64,000 nucleotides of DNA from Aeromonas caviae (GCF_000819785.1 NZ_CDBK01000003.1:1-64000), one strand, 5' to 3'. Positions 28,591-38,979 are shown, counted from the stretch's first letter. Notes: a model not told the origin generated them from the letters alone. Made by a program: numbers and translations.

Positions 28591-29484
28591 TCAGGGCAGC
28601 ATGCTCACCAATACAGGCGCTGCGTCCGGCTGGAAGTCCACCGACATCATCACGCTCAGGCAAGTAATGGTGACGATGGAGAACATGAACAGCTTGCGCG
28701 CCCAGAGGGAGTCGTCCACCGCCGCCTTGTAGCCCGACAGCGCCATCCCCAGCCACCAGACGCTCACCGCGGTGGCCACCACCAGATACTTGTACCCGGC
28801 GTAGCCGCCGAGGAACAGCATCAGGGTCGGCACCATGAACGCCAGGATGTAGAGGGTGATGTGGAGCTTGGCCACCGGGATCCCCTTCACCACCGGCAGC
28901 ACCGGGATGTTGGCGGCCTGGTAGTCCTTGAAGCGGAAGATGGCGATCGCATAGGAGTGCGGCATCTGCCACAGGCTGAAGATCGCCAGCAGGATCAGGG
29001 CCCCCGAGTCGAACTGCCCGCTCACCGCGCAGTAGCCGATGACCGGCGGCGCGGCGCCGGAGAGGCTGCCGACCAGGGTGCCATAGACCGAGTGGCGCTT
29101 CATGTAGAGGCTGTAGACCCCCACATAAACCAGGAAGCCCAGCACCGCCAGCAAGGCGGCCAACGGATTGGCCGCAAAGTAGAGCAGTGCAATGCCCGCA
29201 ACGCCCAGCGCCGTCGCATACCAGAGGGAGACACCGGGGGCGATGAGCCCCCGCACCAGGGCGCGGTTCTTGGTGCGCTCCATGATGCAGTCGATGTCCC
29301 GGTCGATGTAGTTGTTGAACACGCAACCGGAGGCCACCACCAGTGACACCCCCACCATGGTCAGGATGAACAGGGGCACATCCAGGCTCCCCTTCGAGGC
29401 CAGCAGGAATCCCCCGATAACCGAGATGAGGTTGCCGAAGATGATGCCCGGCTTGGTCACTTGCAGGTATTGCTTCATCATCAT
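28591..29484 (-). CDS. cyoE: Protoheme IX farnesyltransferase (heme O synthase)
   Basis: A 297-residue UbiA-family prenyltransferase making heme O for the bo3 oxidase. The Asp-rich motif NNYIDRDID is present. The N-terminus [19 protein letters not shown] matches the family; three successive ATGs lie at 29484, 29481 and 29478. Last gene of cyoABCDE, starting 8 bases after cyoD. Its 3' end is duplicated downstream. Confidence 0.93.
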   Translation of the reverse strand: MMMKQYLQVTKPGIIFGNLISVIGGFLLASKGSLDVPLFILTMVGVSLVVASGCVFNNYIDRDIDCIMERTKNRALVRGLIAPGVSLWYATALGVAGIALLYFAANPLAALLAVLGFLVYVGVYSLYMKRHSVYGTLVGSLSGAAPPVIGYCAVSGQFDSGALILLAIFSLWQMPHSYAIAIFRFKDYQAANIPVLPVVKGIPVAKLHITLYILAFMVPTLMLFLGGYAGYKYLVVATAVSVWWLGMALSGYKAAVDDSLWARKLFMFSIVTITCLSVMMSVDFQPDAAPVLVSMLP

Positions 29485-29492
29485 CAACCCGC

Positions 29493-29822
29493 TCAGTGAA
29501 CCATCATGTTGATGTTGAGGTTGTACATGATCCACAGGGAACCCACGACCACGATGGCGATGATGAGCACGGTAAAGACCAGTGCCACCAGGTTCCAGCG
29601 CTCCTCGGAGGAGGTGTTCATGTGCAGGAAGTAGACCAGGTGTACGAAGATCTGCACCACCGCCATGGCCACCACGGTGCCGAGCACCACGGCGTGGGAG
29701 GCGGAGCCGTCCATCACCATCCAGAACGGCACGGCGGTCAGGATGAGTGACAGCACGAAGCCGATCATGTAGGACTTGACGCTGCCGTGGCTGGCGCCGT
29801 GATTGTCAACGGAATGACTCAT
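29493..29822 (-). CDS. cyoD: Cytochrome bo3 ubiquinol oxidase subunit IV
   Basis: A 109-residue three-helix subunit (E. coli CyoD 109), with a soluble N-terminus then [20 protein letters not shown]. It supports assembly of subunit I. Its start abuts the cyoC stop. Confidence 0.92.
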   Translation of the reverse strand: MSHSVDNHGASHGSVKSYMIGFVLSLILTAVPFWMVMDGSASHAVVLGTVVAMAVVQIFVHLVYFLHMNTSSEERWNLVALVFTVLIIAIVVVGSLWIMYNLNINMMVH

Positions 29823-30434
29823 TTACATGACCCCCATCAGATAGACCACGGTGAAGACGCAGATCCATACCACGTCGAGGAAGTGCCAGAACAGGCTCAG
29901 GCACATCAGGCGAGTGCGGTTGCGCTCGGTCAGCCCCTTCTTGGTGATCGACACCATCATCACGATGATCCAGACCAGGCCGCTGGTCACGTGGATACCG
30001 TGGGTCCCCACCAGGGTGAAGAAGGCAGAGAGGAAGCCGCTGCGATCCGGGCCCGCCTCGTGCACGATCAGGTGATGGAACTCGTAGATTTCCATCGCGA
30101 TGAAGCCGGCACCCAGCAGGAAGGTGACGAACAGCCAGGTGTTGACCGCCGCGACCTTGTTCTTGTTCATGGCCAGCATGCCGAACCCGAAGGTGATGGA
30201 GCTCAGCAGCAGCAGCATGGTTTCGGCGAACACGAACGGCAGTTCGAAGATGTCCTTGCCGGTGGGGCCGCCGGCAGTGCCGTTGACCAGGACCGCATAG
30301 GTCGCGAACAGGGTCGCGAACAGGATGCAGTCACTCATCAGGTAGATCCAGAAACCGAATACCTTGGTGGCACCGGCATCGTGGTGCCCATCCTCATGGG
30401 CACCGTGAGAGTGATGTAGTACGTCAGTCGCCAT
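29823..30434 (-). CDS. cyoC: Cytochrome bo3 ubiquinol oxidase subunit III
   Basis: A 203-residue five-helix subunit (E. coli 204), beginning [16 protein letters not shown] with a His-rich head. Start 30434 is chosen because the upstream extension falls in cyoB. It has [20 protein letters not shown] and the WHFLDVVWI signature of haem-copper oxidase subunit III. Confidence 0.93.
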   Translation of the reverse strand: MATDVLHHSHGAHEDGHHDAGATKVFGFWIYLMSDCILFATLFATYAVLVNGTAGGPTGKDIFELPFVFAETMLLLLSSITFGFGMLAMNKNKVAAVNTWLFVTFLLGAGFIAMEIYEFHHLIVHEAGPDRSGFLSAFFTLVGTHGIHVTSGLVWIIVMMVSITKKGLTERNRTRLMCLSLFWHFLDVVWICVFTVVYLMGVM

Positions 30435-30438
30435 GGAA

Positions 30439-32415
30439 TTAAGCCACCTTGTTGATGTTGTCGAAATGCTGACCTTCGATGCGCTCGATCTCGTCAACCT
30501 GTACGTAGTAGTCCACATCGTCGTTGAAGCTGTGGATGATCCAGGTGGCGATCATGCCGATGAAGCCGGCGATGGCCATCCACCAGATGTGCCAGATCAT
30601 GGCAAAGCCGAACACCACGCTGAAGGCGGCGATGATGACACCGGCACCGGAGTTCTTCGGCATGTGGATGGGGGCATACTGGGCAGGCTTCTTGTAAGCG
30701 CTGCCGTCAGCCTTGGCTTCCCAGAAGGCGTCCAGACCGGTGACCTTCGGCTCGATGGCGAAGTTGTAGAACGGCGGCGGAGAGGACGTCGCCCACTCCA
30801 GGGTACGGCCACCCCAGGGATCGCCGGTCAGGTCGCGGTTCTTCTCGCGGTCGCGGATGCTGACCACGATCTGGATGACCTGGCACAGCACGCCCAGGGC
30901 AATCAGACCGGCGCCGCAGGCGGCGACCACCAGCCAGCCGTGGAACTCGGGATCGATGTTCTGGCTGACACGACGGGTCATGCCCATGAAGCCCAGCACG
31001 TAGAGCGGCATGAAGGCCACGAAGAAGCCGGTGATCCAGCACCAGAAGGCACGCTTGCCCCAGACGTCATCCAGCTTGAAGCCGAACGCTTTCGGGAACC
31101 AGTAGGTGATACCGGCGAAGCAGCCGAACACCACGCCGCCGATGATGACGTTGTGGAAGTGGGCGATGAGGAACAGGCTGTTGTGCAGCACGAAGTTGGC
31201 GGCCGGCACGGAGAGCAGTACCCCGGTCATGCCACCCACGGTGAAGGTGATGATGAAGCCGACGGTCCACAGCATGGGGGAGGTGAACTCGATGCGACCG
31301 CGGTACATGGTGAACAGCCAGTTGAAGATCTTCACCCCGGTCGGGATGGAGATGATCATGGTGGTGATGCCGAAGAAGGCATTCACGTTGGCGCCGGACC
31401 CCATGGTGAAGAAGTGGTGCAGCCAGACGATGAACGACAGCACGGTGATCGCCACGGTAGCCCACACCAGGGAGGTGTAACCGAACAGCTTCTTCTTGCA
31501 GAAGGTCGCCACCACTTCGGAGAAGATCCCGAACACCGGCAGCACCAGGATGTACACCTCGGGGTGACCCCAGGCCCAGATCAGGTTGATGTACATCATC
31601 ATGTTGCCACCCATGTCATTGGTAAAGAAATGGGTACCCAGGTAGCGGTCTGCGGTGAGCAGGGCGATGGTGACGGTCAGGATCGGGAAGGAGGCGATGA
31701 TCAGGATGTTGGCACACAGGGCGGTCCAGGTGAAGACCGGCAGGCGCATCATGGTCATGCCAGGGGCACGCATGCGGATGATGGTGGCGAAGAAGTTCAC
31801 GCCGGTCAGCAGGGTCCCCAGACCCGAAATCTGCAGACTCCATATCCAGTAATCGACCCCGACCCCGGGACTGAACTCCAGCCCCGACAAGGGCGGATAG
31901 GCCAGCCAGCCGGTCTGGGCGAATTCACCGACCCCGAGGGAGACGTTGATCAGCACCACGGCCGCGGCGGTGAACCAGAAGCTCAGGTTGTTCAGGAAGG
32001 GGAAGGCCACGTCACGGGCACCGATTTGCAGCGGCACCACGATGTTCATCAGACCGATCACCAGCGGCATGGCCACGAAGAAGATCATGATGACGCCGTG
32101 GGCGGTGAAAATCTGGTCGTAGTGATGGGCATTCAGGTAGCCTTCGCCACCCCCGGAGGCGATGACCTGCTGGCCACGCATCAGCACGGCGTCGGCAAAG
32201 CCACGCAGCAGCATGACCATGCCCAGAATGAGATACATGATACCGAGGCGTTTGTGGTCGACCGAGGTCAGCCACTCTTTCCACAGATATTGCCACTTGC
32301 CGTAGTAAGTGATGAGACCGGCGATGGCCAGGCCCCCCAGAATGATACCGGCTATCGTGACCATGATGATGGGTTCATGGTACGGAATAGCCTCGAGTGT
32401 CAATTTTCCAAACAT
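30439..32415 (-). CDS. cyoB: Cytochrome bo3 ubiquinol oxidase subunit I
   Basis: A 658-residue catalytic haem-copper oxidase subunit (E. coli 663). The binuclear-centre region [12 protein letters not shown] and the HHFFTMG copper histidines are present, as are the haem-ligand histidines around [11 protein letters not shown]. It reduces oxygen and pumps protons. Four-base gaps separate it from cyoA and cyoC. Confidence 0.95.
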   Translation of the reverse strand: MFGKLTLEAIPYHEPIIMVTIAGIILGGLAIAGLITYYGKWQYLWKEWLTSVDHKRLGIMYLILGMVMLLRGFADAVLMRGQQVIASGGGEGYLNAHHYDQIFTAHGVIMIFFVAMPLVIGLMNIVVPLQIGARDVAFPFLNNLSFWFTAAAVVLINVSLGVGEFAQTGWLAYPPLSGLEFSPGVGVDYWIWSLQISGLGTLLTGVNFFATIIRMRAPGMTMMRLPVFTWTALCANILIIASFPILTVTIALLTADRYLGTHFFTNDMGGNMMMYINLIWAWGHPEVYILVLPVFGIFSEVVATFCKKKLFGYTSLVWATVAITVLSFIVWLHHFFTMGSGANVNAFFGITTMIISIPTGVKIFNWLFTMYRGRIEFTSPMLWTVGFIITFTVGGMTGVLLSVPAANFVLHNSLFLIAHFHNVIIGGVVFGCFAGITYWFPKAFGFKLDDVWGKRAFWCWITGFFVAFMPLYVLGFMGMTRRVSQNIDPEFHGWLVVAACGAGLIALGVLCQVIQIVVSIRDREKNRDLTGDPWGGRTLEWATSSPPPFYNFAIEPKVTGLDAFWEAKADGSAYKKPAQYAPIHMPKNSGAGVIIAAFSVVFGFAMIWHIWWMAIAGFIGMIATWIIHSFNDDVDYYVQVDEIERIEGQHFDNINKVA

Positions 32416-32418
32416 CGA

Positions 32419-33507
32419 TTATTCCTCGGATCCTGCTTTCACACTCTTGTCGGCCGACATGGCCATGTGTCCGGCATGGGCGTCATGGTTCATGGCCTGG
32501 TTCTCCATGGCGTCCTCTTGCGAGGCCTCATGGTTCATCCCTTCGTGGTCCATGGCACCCGCTTTCGGGGCGGCGTCATGGTTCATGGCCTCGTGGTTCA
32601 TGCCCTCGTGATCCGCGGAGCCCGCAGCCGGGGTGGCGTGACCACCATGGGACATGCCGCCCATGAACTTGTTGATGATGTTGACGAACAGCTTGGGATC
32701 GGCGCTGGCGAAGTACTCCACCGGGTGGTTTTCGCTCTTCTTGGCCAGGGCATTGAACTCATCCATGGTGCTCAGGGCCTTGGAAGAGGCCTTCACCTTG
32801 GCTACCCAGGCGTCGAAACCTGCTTGGTCCTGGGTCGCGATGGCCTTGAACTTCATGCCGGAGAAACCGGCACCGCTGTAACCGCCGGAGATGCCCTTGT
32901 ACTCACCCGCTTCGTTGGCAATCAGGTGCAGCTTGGTCTGCATGCCGGCCATGGCGTAGATCTGGCCGCCCAGTTGCGGGATGAAGAAGGAGTTCATCAC
33001 GGTGTCGGAGGTCACCCGGAAGTTGACCGGGGTGTTGACCGGGAAGGCCAGCTCGTTGACCGACGCAATGCCCAGCTCCGGATAGACGAACAACCACTTC
33101 CAGTCCAGGGAAATGACATCCACCTGAACCGGTTTGACGTCCGATTCCAGCGGCTTGTAGGGGTCGAGGGAGTGGGAAGTTTTCCAGGTGATCACCGCCA
33201 GGATGACGATGATGATGACGGGTACAGTCCAGACGACTGCCTCAATCTTGTTGGAGTGGGCCCAGTCCGGCGCATAGGTGGCACTGGTGTTGGACGCCCG
33301 GTATTTGTAGGCGAACGCCACCGCCATGACAATCACGGGCACCACCACGATCAGCATCAAGCCGAGTGCGGTGAGTATCAGTGACTTCTGCTCCATACCG
33401 ACCTGCCCCTTGGGGCTCATCAGTGCCATGTCGCAGCCACTCAGCAAGCTGGCGGTCGCGAGCAGCAGCAAAGCGCCCAAGCCCCTCTTCACATCAAAGA
33501 GTCTCAT
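32419..33507 (-). CDS. cyoA: Cytochrome bo3 ubiquinol oxidase subunit II with Met/His-rich tail
   Basis: A 362-residue lipoprotein subunit: lipobox LLSGC puts the acylated Cys at 25, two helices follow, then the cupredoxin domain. E. coli CyoA is 315 residues. The last 81 residues here (from about 282) are an added low-complexity tail with 10 Met and 10 His, including four MNH(E/D)A repeats. Such Met/His repeats commonly bind copper in the periplasm; a metallochaperone role is inference. First gene of the operon. Confidence 0.93.
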   Translation of the reverse strand: MRLFDVKRGLGALLLLATASLLSGCDMALMSPKGQVGMEQKSLILTALGLMLIVVVPVIVMAVAFAYKYRASNTSATYAPDWAHSNKIEAVVWTVPVIIIVILAVITWKTSHSLDPYKPLESDVKPVQVDVISLDWKWLFVYPELGIASVNELAFPVNTPVNFRVTSDTVMNSFFIPQLGGQIYAMAGMQTKLHLIANEAGEYKGISGGYSGAGFSGMKFKAIATQDQAGFDAWVAKVKASSKALSTMDEFNALAKKSENHPVEYFASADPKLFVNIINKFMGGMSHGGHATPAAGSADHEGMNHEAMNHDAAPKAGAMDHEGMNHEASQEDAMENQAMNHDAHAGHMAMSADKSVKAGSEE

Positions 33508-33954
33508 GCAATGTCCTCATCTTTTGAAGGCTTATTGGTATAAAAAAATGCAGCATTTTATTGCATCAGACCGGCATGTGAACAACATGAAAAATTAATC
33601 CCAAAAATGTTCAAAAGGTGATGGAAAGCGGTATCAGATGTTAATCCCTTGACAATGACCAATTTATTCAAGTTACACCGCGGCAATTCATCTTCCGTTA
33701 ATCTCTCGCGCCACCAAAAGTGACCACCAATTAACCAAAAAGATCCATCTGGTCTGTTTTTAACCCGCCATTGCGATCAAAAAAGAGCCATACAGCCCCT
33801 TTTCGACTCACAGGTCATTTTTCCACACCTTGATCTGGATGGGTGTTTTTCGGGGAAGATTAAAAAAATAATTAATCAAACGAATGTATGATTAACTTCC
33901 CGCCCCCCGACAACGGTCGCAACCCCTGACGCCAGAAGGCACACTTCGTAACAA
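33508..33954. other. AT-rich intergenic region upstream of cyoA
   Basis: About 450 bases with no supported ORF. It must carry the leftward cyo promoter. The stretch near 33550-33565 (GCAGCATTTTATTGC) is partly palindromic and a TAAAAT box occurs on the minus strand there. No confident FNR, ArcA or Fur site could be assigned by eye. Confidence 0.45.
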
Positions 33955-33983
33955 AACGGGCCCTTGTGCGGGCCCGTTGACAA
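33955..33983 (-). terminator. Terminator downstream of the carboxymuconolactone decarboxylase-family gene
   Basis: Nine-base-pair stem AACGGGCCC/GGGCCCGTT with loop TTGTGC. On the minus strand it is followed by TTTTGTT. Confidence 0.75.
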
Positions 33984-34003
33984 TCGTTTTCTCTCCCTCC
34001 CTC

Positions 34004-34478
<475 letters not shown>

Positions 34479-34597
34479 GGCAAGACTCCTGTGATGGACC
34501 CCGGATGGGGCGGTGAGCTGATTGTTCACTTTTTCATTGTTGATTAGAATATCGTCATAACCTGCAACAGTTTTGCGTTTATCGCAAAGGTGAATCC

Positions 34598-35506
34598 ATG
34601 CTGGATCGCATCCGCATCCTGGCCCAGGTGGTGGAATCGGGCAGTTTCTCCCGTGCCGCCCGCGCCCTCAACCAGGCCCCCTCCTCCGTGACCCGTGCCA
34701 TCGACGCCCTGGAGCAGCAGCTCGGGATCCCGCTCTTCAAGCGCAGCACCCGCCAACTGGTGCTGACCGAGCAGGGCGCCTATTTTCTCGCCCGCTCCCT
34801 GCCCCTGCTGGAGGAGGCGGATCAGTTGGTGCAATCCCTGCAACCCCTCTCGGTGGCGCCAGAGGGGCCGCTGCGGGTCTCGGTGTTCGAGAGCTTCGGC
34901 GCGTCCTGGCTCTCTCCCCGCCTGCCCGACTTCCTCGCCCGCTACCCCGGGGTGCGCCTGGAGGTTGCGCTGGACAACCGCATGGTGGATCTCGATGCCG
35001 AGAACGTGGACGTGGCGGTGCGCATCGGCAAGCCCGCCGACAGCAGCCTGCACACTCGTCATCTGCTCACCAACCGCTCGCTGCTGGTCGCCTCCCCCAC
35101 CTATCTGGCCCGCCATGGCGAACCCGCCCATCCCGCCGAGCTGGCCCACCACAACTGCCTCATTCGCGGCCATGGGCGCCAACGCCAGCACTGGTACTTC
35201 CAGCAAGGCACGGAGCGCGAGAAGGTGGCGGTGCAGGGCAACCTTGCCTCGGTCGGGGGCACGCCCCTGCTCTGCGCCGCCCTCGCGGGGTGCGGCGTGT
35301 TGCTGCTGTCGAGCTGGATGGTGCAGCAAAGCATCGACGAGGGCACCCTGCTGCCGCTGCTGCCAGAGTGGCTCGCCTCCCCCTACGAGGATCGCCAGGA
35401 CGAGATCCACGCGGTGTTTCGTGGCGGCCGCTTCCTCAAACCCCAGACCCGCGCCTTCATCGACTTTCTGGTCGAGGCGATCAGGCCCCTGCAAGGGCCG
35501 CGCTGA
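34598..35506 (+). CDS. LysR family transcriptional regulator
   Basis: A 302-residue regulator with an N-terminal helix-turn-helix (SGSFSRAARALNQAPSSVTR) and an effector-binding domain of the type found in AaeR/DsdC-like paralogues. It diverges from the AhpD-like gene, its probable target, across a 119-base AT-rich gap. Confidence 0.88.
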   Translation: MLDRIRILAQVVESGSFSRAARALNQAPSSVTRAIDALEQQLGIPLFKRSTRQLVLTEQGAYFLARSLPLLEEADQLVQSLQPLSVAPEGPLRVSVFESFGASWLSPRLPDFLARYPGVRLEVALDNRMVDLDAENVDVAVRIGKPADSSLHTRHLLTNRSLLVASPTYLARHGEPAHPAELAHHNCLIRGHGRQRQHWYFQQGTEREKVAVQGNLASVGGTPLLCAALAGCGVLLLSSWMVQQSIDEGTLLPLLPEWLASPYEDRQDEIHAVFRGGRFLKPQTRAFIDFLVEAIRPLQGPR

Positions 35507-35541
35507 CCGCAACAGGGCCTCCTGGCGAAACGCTGAAAACG

Positions 35542-35570
35542 CAGACGCCGGGCACAGGGCCCGGCGTCTG
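35542..35570. terminator. Hairpin between converging LysR and DUF3634 genes
   Basis: Near-perfect stem CAGACGCCGGG/CCCGGCGTCTG. Neither side has a strong T-run, but its convergent position supports terminator function. Confidence 0.6.
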
Positions 35571-35596
35571 GAAATGAGGGTCGCCACGGCGACCGC

Positions 35597-35926
35597 TCAG
35601 CGTGATTTTCGCCCGTCAGGGCTCGGGGAGAGCCCCCGGTAATCCCCGTAGGGGAAGATGTTGCGCAGGCGCTGGGCCACGGGCTCGGGGATGGAGCGGG
35701 AGAAGACCAGCCTCACCCCGTTGCCGTCCCGCAGGCCCAGGATGCGCCCGCGCACCGGCTCATGGTGCAGGATCTGGGTCGCCTGGGTCACAAAGCGCGG
35801 CGACACCGAGCCCCGCTTCACCACCACCTTGCCCGGCGCGAGCCGGACCTCGAACAGGGCACCGCGCCCCAGCGTCATCAACCACCCGATCAGGGCTATC
35901 GCCACCAACAGAGACAACCAGGCCAT
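35597..35926 (-). CDS. DUF3634 family membrane-anchored protein
   Basis: A 109-residue protein with one N-terminal transmembrane helix (MAWLSLLVAIALIGWLM) and a cytoplasmic domain (FEVRLAPGKVVVKRG). The family is common in Aeromonas, Vibrio and Shewanella; function unknown. Confidence 0.8.
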   Translation of the reverse strand: MAWLSLLVAIALIGWLMTLGRGALFEVRLAPGKVVVKRGSVSPRFVTQATQILHHEPVRGRILGLRDGNGVRLVFSRSIPEPVAQRLRNIFPYGDYRGLSPSPDGRKSR

Positions 35927-36021
35927 TGCGTCTTCCTCCCGTCAACCCGATGTTCGCCAGTATAACCGGGGACGCCTCATCATGACCCGGCCGCCATCAC
36001 GCTTTCACTCACTGCCGGGCC

Positions 36022-36993
36022 TTATCGGCGCCCCTTGCCCCAGGCCACCAGGGTATCCCGATAGAGGGCGAGCAGGGCCTGATCCCGCACCGCGACCCCG
36101 ACCTGCTGGGCCGGGCAGTGGGCCCACTCGTCATGGGGATGGCGGGTGTCGTCAAACTTTTGCAGGGTATGGCCGATGGCGGGCCCCTCGGTGATGACCC
36201 GCACCGGCCCCTTGCGCAGGGTGAACAGCGCAGGATCGATCACATAGGCGATGGCGGAGGGATCGTGCACATGGCACCCCGCCATGCCGATGCGCTCGGA
36301 ATAGAAGCGCAGGTAGAAGCGGCTGACATCCCACAGGAAGCGGCCCGGCTCTCCCGCATCGTCCCGCAGGGCATCCAGATAGTCGGCGGTGAAGATACTC
36401 TGCTGGGTGACGTCAAGCCCGATGATCACCAGGGGCCAGGGGGCGGTGAAGACCCGGTCCGCCGCATCGGGATCGTCGTGGATATTGGCCTCGGCATAGG
36501 GGGTCACGTTGCCGCGATGGCCGTTGATGCCAAAGGCGCCGCCCATCACGACCACTTCTTTCACCAGGGCGGCTACCTCGGGGGCCGCCTCGAGCGCCAG
36601 TGCCAGGTTGGTGAGGGGCCCGATGGTCACTAGCGTGATCTCGCCGGGGTGGGCCTTCACCGTCTCGACGATGTATTGCCAGGCCGGGCGGGGATCCGGA
36701 ATGAGGGTCACCTCCCCCGCCTGGACGTCGCCAAAGCCGCTCGGGCCGTGCACCACCGTCGTCGGCCCCACGGGCTCGCGCAGCAGCGGCGCGGCGGCGC
36801 CCCGGGCCACGTCCGCCTTCATGCCATATTTTTGTTTGAGCCAGAGGGCGTTGCGGGTGCCGTTTTCGATGGTGGCATTGCCAAACACCGTGGTGATGGC
36901 GAGCAATTCGATGGCAGGGTGCGCCTCGGCAAACAGAATGGCCATGGCATCGTCGATGCCGGGATCGGTATCCAGAATGATCTTGTGGGTCAT
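36022..36993 (-). CDS. Inosine/uridine-preferring nucleoside hydrolase
   Basis: A 323-residue ribonucleoside hydrolase (RihA/B/C family), cleaving nucleosides to base and ribose. The calcium-binding Asp cluster is DTDPGIDD (residues 8-15); the second Asp and VVMGGAFG motif are also present. Which Rih type cannot be decided. ATG 36993 has GGAGG; the upstream extension is rejected. Confidence 0.88.
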   Translation of the reverse strand: MTHKIILDTDPGIDDAMAILFAEAHPAIELLAITTVFGNATIENGTRNALWLKQKYGMKADVARGAAAPLLREPVGPTTVVHGPSGFGDVQAGEVTLIPDPRPAWQYIVETVKAHPGEITLVTIGPLTNLALALEAAPEVAALVKEVVVMGGAFGINGHRGNVTPYAEANIHDDPDAADRVFTAPWPLVIIGLDVTQQSIFTADYLDALRDDAGEPGRFLWDVSRFYLRFYSERIGMAGCHVHDPSAIAYVIDPALFTLRKGPVRVITEGPAIGHTLQKFDDTRHPHDEWAHCPAQQVGVAVRDQALLALYRDTLVAWGKGRR

Positions 36994-37125
36994 GGGTCCT
37001 CCGTGAAACGAGCAGCCAGTGTAGCGGGCCGTCGCCGCTTTGACAGCACCGGGATCACAACCTCGGGGTTTCCTTTGCATCAGGCATGCTGGCGGGAGCA
37101 CTCGCCCTTGGGGTCAGGACAGGGG

Positions 37126-37425
37126 TCACTCGGAAGGGGCGACCACCGCCTCCTCTCCCCTGGCGGTGCGTTTCAGTTGCCCCATGAATTGCTTGAAATG
37201 GGGGAGAAACCCCTTGAACAACTCCTCTTTGCGATGTTGCATCATGACTTCGCCAAACAGCTTCAACCCGACGATAAACGCCTGATGTTCCTGCTCCGAC
37301 ATGGCCAGCTTCCCCTTGCTGAGCGCCAGGATGGCAAAGATGTCGTCGTGATTCTGGCAGTCGAACTGCAACGGGGGCACCTCGCGGTCCAGCGCCTGGA
37401 CCTGTACACGATAAGTGTGTGGCAT
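37126..37425 (-). CDS. DUF3861 family protein
   Basis: A 99-residue soluble protein, recognised by HTYRVQV and KQFMGQLKR. Function unknown. It diverges from a MarR-family gene and shares its palindromic promoter region, so it is the likely target of that regulator. AGGAG ribosome site. Confidence 0.78.
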   Translation of the reverse strand: MPHTYRVQVQALDREVPPLQFDCQNHDDIFAILALSKGKLAMSEQEHQAFIVGLKLFGEVMMQHRKEELFKGFLPHFKQFMGQLKRTARGEEAVVAPSE

Positions 37426-37460
37426 CTTTCATCTCCTCTCGGGCTGGGCTTTTGCCCATA

Positions 37461-37507
37461 TGGTTGATAAAATCAATTAAACCCTTTTAAGTTGACTTTA
37501 TCAACCA
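37461..37507. promoter_or_regulatory. 47-base palindromic operator between DUF3861 and MarR genes
   Basis: TGGTTGATAAA at 37461-37471 is mirrored by TTTATCAACCA at 37497-37507, with a second inner pair TCAA...TTGA. The right arm runs into the MarR start codon. The position between divergent genes and the twofold symmetry fit an autoregulatory MarR-family operator. Confidence 0.7.
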
Positions 37508-37929
37508 TGAAGTTATCAAACCGCCTCTTCCGGATCCTCGATCAGTACAAAATCGCCATGACGCAGCATTTTCGGGCACAGCAGATCGCCCTTAGCCCCC
37601 TCCATTACAAGGTGCTGCAACTGATCCATGCGCTGGATCCCGCCACGCCGCAGCTCATTGCGCAGCGGTCGGGCCGCGACAAGGCGCAGGTGACGCGCCT
37701 GCTGCAGGAGATGGAGAAACAGGGGCTCATCGAGAAGCAGCCCCATCCCACTGACAGACGCAGCATCTGTCTGGCCTTGACCCCGCTGGCCTGCGAGCGG
37801 GTCAGCCAGGGGGAGCAGCAGGCCGCACGGCTCGACGAACGGCTGTGTTCCCTGCTGACGCCGGCGGAGATAGCGCAGTTGCAGCAACTGCTGGACAAGA
37901 TAGAAAAAGGGCTTGAGTCGACCGATTAG
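37507..37929 (+). CDS. MarR family transcriptional regulator
   Basis: A 140-residue winged-helix regulator: the recognition segment (LIAQRSGRDKAQVTRLLQEM) and wing (KQPHPTDRRSICLAL) are clear. ATG 37507 is preferred over a TTG at 37492. It probably binds the 47-base palindrome overlapping its own start and controls the divergent DUF3861 gene. Ligand unknown. Confidence 0.85.
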   Translation: MKLSNRLFRILDQYKIAMTQHFRAQQIALSPLHYKVLQLIHALDPATPQLIAQRSGRDKAQVTRLLQEMEKQGLIEKQPHPTDRRSICLALTPLACERVSQGEQQAARLDERLCSLLTPAEIAQLQQLLDKIEKGLESTD

Positions 37930-38058
37930 GGTCAGCGTCAGGGGGTCCGCTGCCTGATTTGTGGCCAACCAGCGCGGCCTGCGCTGGCGGCGCCTTGTGA
38001 GCCACTCCCGGAGATGGTATCACTGGCCCCACTCTCCCCTTCCCGCCGAGGCGCCATC

Positions 38059-38628
38059 GTGATCACCCTGATTAAAGAGTCCGACCAGTTGAAAATGCCC
38101 TGGAAGAACAGGCAGGGCACCACGGCCCAGATCCTGATCTCCCCCCCTGGTTCGACCCTGGACAAGCTCGACTTTGACTACCGGCTGAGCTCGGCCCCCA
38201 TCAAGGAAGCGGGGAGTTTCTCCCGCTTTCCCGGCTACCAGCGCATCCTGCTTCCCGTCAGCGGTGCCGGTTTCGTGCTCAACGGCCACCCCTACGCCAC
38301 CTTCGAGGCGGCCCACTTCAGCGGGGATGAGGAGACCCGCTGCGAGCTGCTGAAAAAAGAGGTGACGGATCTCGGGCTCATCTACCACCCGGCGCGCATC
38401 AGCGCCAACGTGCGGGTGCTGAACCTGCCCTTCCCCCTGACCCTCACCCTGGAGGCGGACAAGTGCTACCTCTGCTACCTGCTGGAGGGCCAGCTCACCG
38501 TGCAGGGGCAACAGGTCGCACCGGGCGAGACCCTGGTGGTGCAGGGGGAGGAGAGCATCCGCTTCGAGTGCGGGAAGAAGACCACCCTCGCCTTCTTTAC
38601 CCTGCAGCCCAAGCAAGCCGCCGTTTAA
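38059..38628 (+). CDS. HutD/Ves family cupin protein
   Basis: A protein of about 189 residues with the HutD/Ves hallmark near the start (MPWKNRQGTTAQI) and SFSRFPGYQRIL. Members are bicupins linked to histidine use or cold response; the role is undefined. GTG 38059 has GAGG eight bases upstream; an ATG at 38014 in frame is the alternative (204 residues) but lacks a spaced ribosome site. Its stop overlaps the convergent small gene by four bases. Confidence 0.78.
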   Translation: MITLIKESDQLKMPWKNRQGTTAQILISPPGSTLDKLDFDYRLSSAPIKEAGSFSRFPGYQRILLPVSGAGFVLNGHPYATFEAAHFSGDEETRCELLKKEVTDLGLIYHPARISANVRVLNLPFPLTLTLEADKCYLCYLLEGQLTVQGQQVAPGETLVVQGEESIRFECGKKTTLAFFTLQPKQAAV

Positions 38629-38828
38629 CGCCGGGGGGCACGGCCCCCGCTGTCGAGGCAGGCCTGCATGGTGTCATAGGGGGTATAGTGCCTGGTGCGG
38701 CTGTAGTAGGTGCCGCCCTTGGGGTGACAGATGCCGCTCCGGCTCTTCTTCACCGGGGGCTCGGCGGCCAGCGCGATGGCACACAGCAGCATCAGGCAAC
38801 AGCCAAGCATCCATTTCACTGCGTTCAT
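38625..38828 (-). CDS. Small exported protein, unknown
   Basis: 67 residues: a signal peptide (MNAVKWMLGCCLMLLCAIAL, cut near ALA) then a basic 45-residue mature part with SGICHPKGGTYYSRTRHYTP and a second Cys in MQACLDSGGR. The two mature cysteines could form one disulfide. I do not recognise the family. Start 38828 is chosen as the signal-peptide start; the 11 codons upstream are not needed. Confidence 0.6.
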   Translation of the reverse strand: MNAVKWMLGCCLMLLCAIALAAEPPVKKSRSGICHPKGGTYYSRTRHYTPYDTMQACLDSGGRAPRR

Positions 38829-38951
38829 GCTCTCTTTTCCGAAGGGGCGTAGGCAGGCCACTGGCCCATTTGCGGCCTATTGTACGCCGCTCATCTCCTT
38901 GCCACCCCAGACCAGATCATGAAAGTACCGCGACGCAGCGCAAGCGAAGAC

Positions 38952-38979
38952 AAAAAAGCCGGGACCCTCCCGGCTTTTG
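38952..38979 (-). terminator. Intrinsic terminator after azurin gene
   Basis: Stem AAGCCGGGA/TCCCGGCTT with a three-base loop; a T-run follows on the minus strand. Confidence 0.85.

Noticed and set aside
26860-29346. An 828-codon plus-strand open frame opposite yajR and cyoE
   Set aside because: It is antisense to two well-recognised genes, rich in His, Gly, Gln and Arg, and typical of the shadow frames produced by GC-rich codon bias.
30433-33384. A 983-codon plus-strand open frame opposite cyoBA
   Set aside because: Same shadow effect; low-complexity composition and exact overlap with the cytochrome bo3 genes.
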